IMG/VR virus record: IMGVR_UViG_3300047476_001265
Location: 1 to 22,854 of that record
Length of the DNA stretch: 22,854 bases
Reading direction: 5' to 3' (one strand)
Source of the DNA: a virus
Shown here: one piece after another, positions 19,519 through 22,854 of the stretch
Position numbering within the stretch: position 1 is the stretch's first letter
Layout of the letters: each line of letters begins with the position of its first letter
Notes under the pieces: model-generated
The model's input: the letters and a program-made list of their open reading frames with translations, nothing else
Databases searched by the model: none
Told to the model about the DNA's origin: nothing
Made by a program: the position numbers and the translations under genes

Positions 19519-22149
19519 GAAAGGTTTTTTAGAAGCTTCTTCTACTTGTTTCAAATCGTTTGCTGTAGGAACCTTATTATTAAGAATTGTATAAATTGCA
19601 CCATCATTAAGATTTTTCAACCCTGCATTTATATTCTCTTCTGTGATTATGCCAGAGAGGTCAACACTGTTTCTCCATTTTCTTGTGATGGGGTCATAGA
19701 TGGTTCCAAGTATTTGGTACATGTTATTTCCAACTTTTACAAGATTTCCTTTGATTCCATAACGTTGTACACTTGTAAAATCAATATTACTCAAATATGA
19801 ATTTGTAGGGGTTGCTGTCATTGAGTTATCACTTGCAGTGGATGTTCCTCCCATGTTCATTATTTGTTCTTGATAAGAACGTATTGCCCTAACATTGGGA
19901 CTTGCTTCAAACATCTCAGTTCCAAACATTTCAACCTTTTGTTGAGGAGTCAATTTGAACTGAGTTGATGTACCATCTTTTCCCATAACAGTAACCTCAT
20001 ACATTGCTGGTTCACGACTGGTTCCTTCCACCACTCTAATATTTGTATTTATATCACCAGGATTTGCAATAAGTTTTTTAAGTGTATTCAAGTCAAATTT
20101 TGTAGAACCAGCAATATTACCTTTTTGAGATTCAGCAAAAGTTACCACTGATCCAAGAGCACTTGTAAGGGATCTTCTCTGAGCATCTGTTATTGTAGGT
20201 ACAGCATAACCAACACCTTGGAATTGAGCCAGTCTATTTGTAAGTTCTTTTCCTATATAATCATTAATTTTCTCAAGATTTTTTTGATAAGGTTTATTTA
20301 CTGTCTTTTCATAATTCAATACATTATCAATAAGTGTTGTTTCTGCACTATTTAGACTTTTTAGTCCAAATATCATTTTTTTCTTTTCAATCTGATAAAG
20401 TTGATAGTCTTTGCTACTTAATTCTTTTTTAGCTTTTGCATCATCATAATACATCAAAGGACCATCTGCTGTATTGCTATAAGCAATATATGCAGATTTT
20501 TTTGAATTAAAATCTACAAAATCTTTTGGAGTGAATGTTGTTACACTGTTTCCCACTCTATAATTTAAACTAGGAGCATTCGCTGGAATAAGTGATGTGA
20601 TGTCTCCATACTCTCCTTTTGCTTTCTTTTCTATATCAAGAATCATTGTTTTTTGTGACTCTGCTCTTCTTCTGTCTGGTTCTGTAGCTGCAAAATAAGC
20701 AGCAAATTTACCATCTACACTTCCTGGTCGTTCATAATATTTCTGTCTTAATACCTCCAACTCTTCACTACCCACTTTATTTTTTTTGGCAAATTCATCA
20801 TCTGATGCACCAAGAGAACGCTCAATGTCTCTCACTTCTCCAACTATCTTGCTAAGATTGTATTTAGGAAGTTCCTCTTGAGGAATTGGTTGACTAAGTG
20901 CTCCATAAGGAGTGAGTTCTTGTTTTTTTAATCTGTTTGCTTCTTCTTGTGCTTCTACCTCTCTAACTTTCAATCCAAAGGTAGATCTAAACTGTCTATC
21001 TTGTTGTTCATAATTAAGAGTGAATTTTTTCCAATCGGCTGCCATTTTCTGTCTTTCCATATTAATTTTTACAAAAGGACTGTCTTTGTACTCTTGTTCT
21101 GTTTCTGTGAAAGAAAATGCTTTGGAAAAGTCAGCAATTGCGTTCTTTGTATATAGTTGGGCTTTCACTCCTTTAACGTTTCCTTTATCAAGAGCTTCTA
21201 CCAACCCATTATAATCATTTGTAATATTGTTTATGGCTTTGTCTATTGCTGCAATTTGTTGATCAAGTTTATCTTTTTCAACTTCTGAGTTTGTTGATAA
21301 TTTTGCTGTTTGAAGAATAGACTTCTTATTTTCATAAAATTGTCTATTACTTACGTGAGATGTTGTTATAGTTTCACGAAGTTTTTCAGGAGTTACATTC
21401 GCATAAGAATACACTCCATCAATTTCCATTTGTTTAAAATCAGCAGGAGTGAGTCCCACCATAAGAGCTTGTTGTATTTTCTCAGGTGAAAGACCAGCGT
21501 ATTTTTGTTTTACAATTGCATCAGCTAATACCATTTGAGGCTTACCATCTGGACCAAGCACAACATTTCCTTTAGCATCTCTTTTTACAGTGAAAGCATC
21601 TTCTGTAAGAGTGCTATCTTTGGTTAAGGATTTTAACACCTCAAGTCCATTCTTTTTCCAGTTTGTATAAGGAGTGTAGTTTTCAGAAAATGCTTTGCTA
21701 AGATCTTGGTCTTCCATCCACTCATTCAAACTGAGATTGTACACATAATTATTTGAAGGAGAATCTTTTCCTTCCTTACGTGCAGCATCTCTCTCTTGTT
21801 CATTTTTTCTTATTTTCTGAGTGGACATTACGGCATTTTGTACAATAGGATCTTTGCCTATTTGTGTAGCCATGCCTCCTACAGAGTTCACAAGCTGGAA
21901 ATTAGAGAAGTCTCCTGCTGCCACTGTCTTCAATTTACCACCAAGCTCATTGAGCTTGGATTGCAGATATTGCTTATGAAGAGGTTTGTAGACATCCAAT
22001 CCAGCAATTGTTTCTATATTGTTTTGGATTTTCTGAAGCCCCTCATCGTACTTCTGCTGTTTATACATACCAACTTGGGTCATTGCCTCTACAGGCATCT
22101 GTTGGATGTACGGGTTAAATTGTGGTATCGTATCTGTAAAGCTAGCCAA
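19516..22149 (-). CDS. crAss-like phage structural/cargo protein, 877 residues
   Basis: I recognise no enzymatic domain. The N-terminal 130 residues are helical, with the segment GDFSNFQLVNSVGGMATQIG, which I associate with a protein encoded next to the virion RNA polymerase in crAss-like phages. A helical, coiled-coil-prone section lies at about 265-315. Charged helical and mixed regions follow. A Ser/Thr/Asn-rich linker at about 765-785 separates a small, probably beta-rich C-terminal domain (about 790-877). It contains no cysteine and no signal peptide or membrane segment. The start is TTG, with no Shine-Dalgarno close by and the upstream endonuclease stop only 2 nt away, so translation may depend on reinitiation. 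The next in-frame ATG is codon 18. The stop overlaps the next start by one base (TAATG). Position and composition suggest a packaged protein ejected with, or scaffolding, the giant polymerase. That role is inferred, not shown by a motif. Confidence 0.85.
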   Translation of the reverse strand: MASFTDTIPQFNPYIQQMPVEAMTQVGMYKQQKYDEGLQKIQNNIETIAGLDVYKPLHKQYLQSKLNELGGKLKTVAAGDFSNFQLVNSVGGMATQIGKDPIVQNAVMSTQKIRKNEQERDAARKEGKDSPSNNYVYNLSLNEWMEDQDLSKAFSENYTPYTNWKKNGLEVLKSLTKDSTLTEDAFTVKRDAKGNVVLGPDGKPQMVLADAIVKQKYAGLSPEKIQQALMVGLTPADFKQMEIDGVYSYANVTPEKLRETITTSHVSNRQFYENKKSILQTAKLSTNSEVEKDKLDQQIAAIDKAINNITNDYNGLVEALDKGNVKGVKAQLYTKNAIADFSKAFSFTETEQEYKDSPFVKINMERQKMAADWKKFTLNYEQQDRQFRSTFGLKVREVEAQEEANRLKKQELTPYGALSQPIPQEELPKYNLSKIVGEVRDIERSLGASDDEFAKKNKVGSEELEVLRQKYYERPGSVDGKFAAYFAATEPDRRRAESQKTMILDIEKKAKGEYGDITSLIPANAPSLNYRVGNSVTTFTPKDFVDFNSKKSAYIAYSNTADGPLMYYDDAKAKKELSSKDYQLYQIEKKKMIFGLKSLNSAETTLIDNVLNYEKTVNKPYQKNLEKINDYIGKELTNRLAQFQGVGYAVPTITDAQRRSLTSALGSVVTFAESQKGNIAGSTKFDLNTLKKLIANPGDINTNIRVVEGTSREPAMYEVTVMGKDGTSTQFKLTPQQKVEMFGTEMFEASPNVRAIRSYQEQIMNMGGTSTASDNSMTATPTNSYLSNIDFTSVQRYGIKGNLVKVGNNMYQILGTIYDPITRKWRNSVDLSGIITEENINAGLKNLNDGAIYTILNNKVPTANDLKQVEEASKKPF

Positions 22150-22154
22150 TTTTA
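22134..22154 (-). promoter_or_regulatory. TTG start of the 877-residue gene, 2 nt after the endonuclease stop
   Basis: The minus strand reads TAA AA TTG GCT AGC TTT ACA G. The endonuclease stop TAA (22152-22154) and the TTG start (22147-22149) are two bases apart. The first codons repeat the start of the endonuclease (ATG GCA AGT TTT ACA G at 22754-22769) with 13 of 16 bases identical. Of the three differences, two are synonymous and one changes the start codon. No Shine-Dalgarno sequence lies at a usable distance, which favours reinitiation. Confidence 0.7.
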
Positions 22155-22769
22155 ATCGTTTTTATATTTGAAAATATACCCTCCTGCAGATTTAGAAAGT
22201 CCAGCTAAATTATTAGCAATAGCTGCTCTTTTTACTCCAGTAAAGGAAGAAGCTTCTTGTGAAAAATTACAGGTATATAAAACATTACCTCCTTTATCAT
22301 ATACCTCTATTTCTTTAACATTCCCAAATTTAGTATTCATCATTTTTAATTTTGACTCTTTTTTATGATGAGTACCTTTTCTAGAAAATGCAGCAATCTT
22401 TTGTATCTCTCTGATTCTCAATCTATTATCTTCTTGATTGCTTCTTTCTTTAATTTTCAAAATAGATTCGGAAGTATGTTTAAATTTACAATTTTTTCCA
22501 CCTGGACGAATGTTGTATCCAATTTTTGGATTTCTAGAATCAAAAAGTTTTATATAAAAACTTTCCCAAAAATTTAACTCTGTTATAGACTCAATGTTAT
22601 CTCTAAGGATTGTTTTGGTAAATTTTGATTTTCCGTACTTTTTGATAGCTTTTAACATTGCTGCACCACTACCTATATAATATGTACTATTAATGCCAGT
22701 TTGTCCAATGTAAACTTTTCCATTTATCTGGTTGACAGTAAGATATACTATTCCTGTAAAACTTGCCAT
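22152..22769 (-). CDS. GIY-YIG homing endonuclease with NUMOD motifs
   Basis: A 205-residue free-standing homing endonuclease, expected to nick or cut a specific site in phage DNA lacking the gene and so promote its own copying. The GIY-YIG domain covers about residues 6-92: GIVYL near 6-10, VYIGQT at 19-24, a YYIGSG...KKYGKSKF segment in place of the usual arginine helix, the likely catalytic Glu69 in FWESFYI, and Asn86 in GYNIRPGG. Residues 96-110 and about 136-150 look like NUMOD3 DNA-binding motifs, and about 152-205 like NUMOD1, ending in GGYIFKY. It starts at ATG with a candidate promoter 14 nt upstream and no Shine-Dalgarno sequence. The stop lies 2 nt before the TTG start of the next gene. 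Its first five residues (MASFT) equal those of that neighbour, although GIY-YIG proteins usually start directly at the domain, so the start was probably captured from the neighbour. The family call is firm; the target site is inferred. Confidence 0.93.
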   Translation of the reverse strand: MASFTGIVYLTVNQINGKVYIGQTGINSTYYIGSGAAMLKAIKKYGKSKFTKTILRDNIESITELNFWESFYIKLFDSRNPKIGYNIRPGGKNCKFKHTSESILKIKERSNQEDNRLRIREIQKIAAFSRKGTHHKKESKLKMMNTKFGNVKEIEVYDKGGNVLYTCNFSQEASSFTGVKRAAIANNLAGLSKSAGGYIFKYKND

Positions 22770-22783
22770 GATGATGGAATTAG

Positions 22784-22815
22784 CAAATGTAATTTATAAT
22801 ATTATTGTTACCAAT
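22784..22815 (-). promoter_or_regulatory. Candidate Bacteroides-type promoter for the endonuclease
   Basis: On the minus strand, ATTG (22812-22815), a 20-nt spacer and TACATTTG (22784-22791) match the Bacteroidota -33/-7 consensus TTTG...TAnnTTTG with one mismatch in the -33 box. The -7 box ends 14 nt before the ATG, so a transcript would have a very short leader. Because the downstream genes are tightly packed, this promoter could serve the whole block. Such motifs also occur by chance in AT-rich DNA. Confidence 0.4.
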
Positions 22816-22836
22816 AGCTGTAATTGAAATTGGTAA
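22808..22836. repeat. 8-bp perfect inverted repeat overlapping the candidate -33 box
   Basis: TTACCAAT (22808-22815) and ATTGGTAA (22829-22836) are exact reverse complements separated by 13 nt. The left arm coincides with the proposed -33 element, so the repeat could be an operator. It could also form a hairpin at the 3' end of an upstream gene outside the window, but no T-run follows on the minus strand. Function is inferred. Confidence 0.5.
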
Positions 22837-22850
22837 ATTGCTGTAATTGA
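22817..22850. repeat. 11-bp direct repeat with 23-bp period
   Basis: GCTGTAATTGA occurs at 22817-22827 and again at 22840-22850. The repeats interleave with the inverted repeat upstream of the endonuclease gene. A spacing near two helical turns could suit a DNA-binding protein, but the sequence runs off the window and the number of copies is unknown. Confidence 0.4.
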
Positions 22851-22854
22851 GTTT

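Noticed and set aside
22163-22178. AT-only inverted repeat TATATTT/AAATATA at the end of the endonuclease gene as a terminator.
   Set aside because: The stem is AT-only and weak, no T-run follows on the minus strand, and it lies within codons of the NUMOD1 motif.
22179-22185. AGGAGGG on the minus strand as a Shine-Dalgarno site for the TTG start.
   Set aside because: It lies 29 nt upstream of TTG, too far for a ribosome binding site, and it encodes the conserved AGG of the NUMOD1 motif.
22134-22769. A group I intron carrying the endonuclease, with exons sharing TTTACAG.
   Set aside because: Only 2 nt separate the endonuclease stop from the next start, leaving no room for an intron core outside the coding sequence, and the downstream frame has its own start codon.
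1-22854. tRNA genes, CRISPR arrays, insertion sequences or attachment sites.
   Set aside because: I saw no cloverleaf, no regularly spaced repeat array and no transposase or integrase frame. Nearly all the sequence is occupied by the four minus-strand genes.

Overview
The window is a 22.9 kb block of an AT-rich, tailed double-stranded DNA phage of the crAss-like group (Crassvirales), whose known hosts are Bacteroidota. The assignment rests mainly on the giant middle protein. It carries the DFDID catalytic loop inside a GSDFDIDKL context and the upstream signature GYRIPTQ...NSV...FLP...VVIPA, both typical of the crAss-like virion RNA polymerase. The order of cargo-type genes and the lack of Shine-Dalgarno sequences before A-rich starts fit that host group. 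The code is standard: three genes end in TAA and one in TGA, and no frame is interrupted.

All four supported genes lie on the minus strand and fill about 99% of the window. Reading in the direction of transcription (high to low coordinates): a short intergenic region with a candidate Bacteroides-type promoter and an inverted repeat; a 205-residue GIY-YIG homing endonuclease (22152-22769); an 877-residue probable structural/cargo protein (19516-22149) with a TTG start 2 nt after the endonuclease stop; a 4275-residue fusion protein (6689-19516) with hydrophobic segments, a coiled coil, an HExxH metallopeptidase and the virion RNA polymerase; a 2186-residue multidomain protein (127-6687) with ADP-ribosyltransferase-like, two degenerate zincin-like, nucleotidyltransferase and PD-(D/E)XK nuclease modules; and a 126-bp intergenic tail with two perfect inverted repeats and a second candidate promoter.

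The three large genes are packed with junctions of 1-nt overlap (TAATG) and 1-nt gap (TGATATG), so they are probably translated from one message in fixed ratio. By analogy with crAss-like phages, their products are packaged in the capsid or tail and delivered into the cell with the DNA. There the polymerase would transcribe early genes, and the nuclease, transferase and peptidase modules could act on host targets or process the giant chains.

Two patterns stand out. First, the three large proteins total 7338 residues but contain only two cysteines, one at residue 4274 of 4275 and the other at residue 3 of the next protein. The endonuclease alone, with 205 residues, also has two. Second, the first five residues of the endonuclease (MASFT) are identical to those of the downstream gene, encoded by similar but recoded DNA. 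This suggests the endonuclease gene inserted at the 5' end of the cargo gene and took over its original start.
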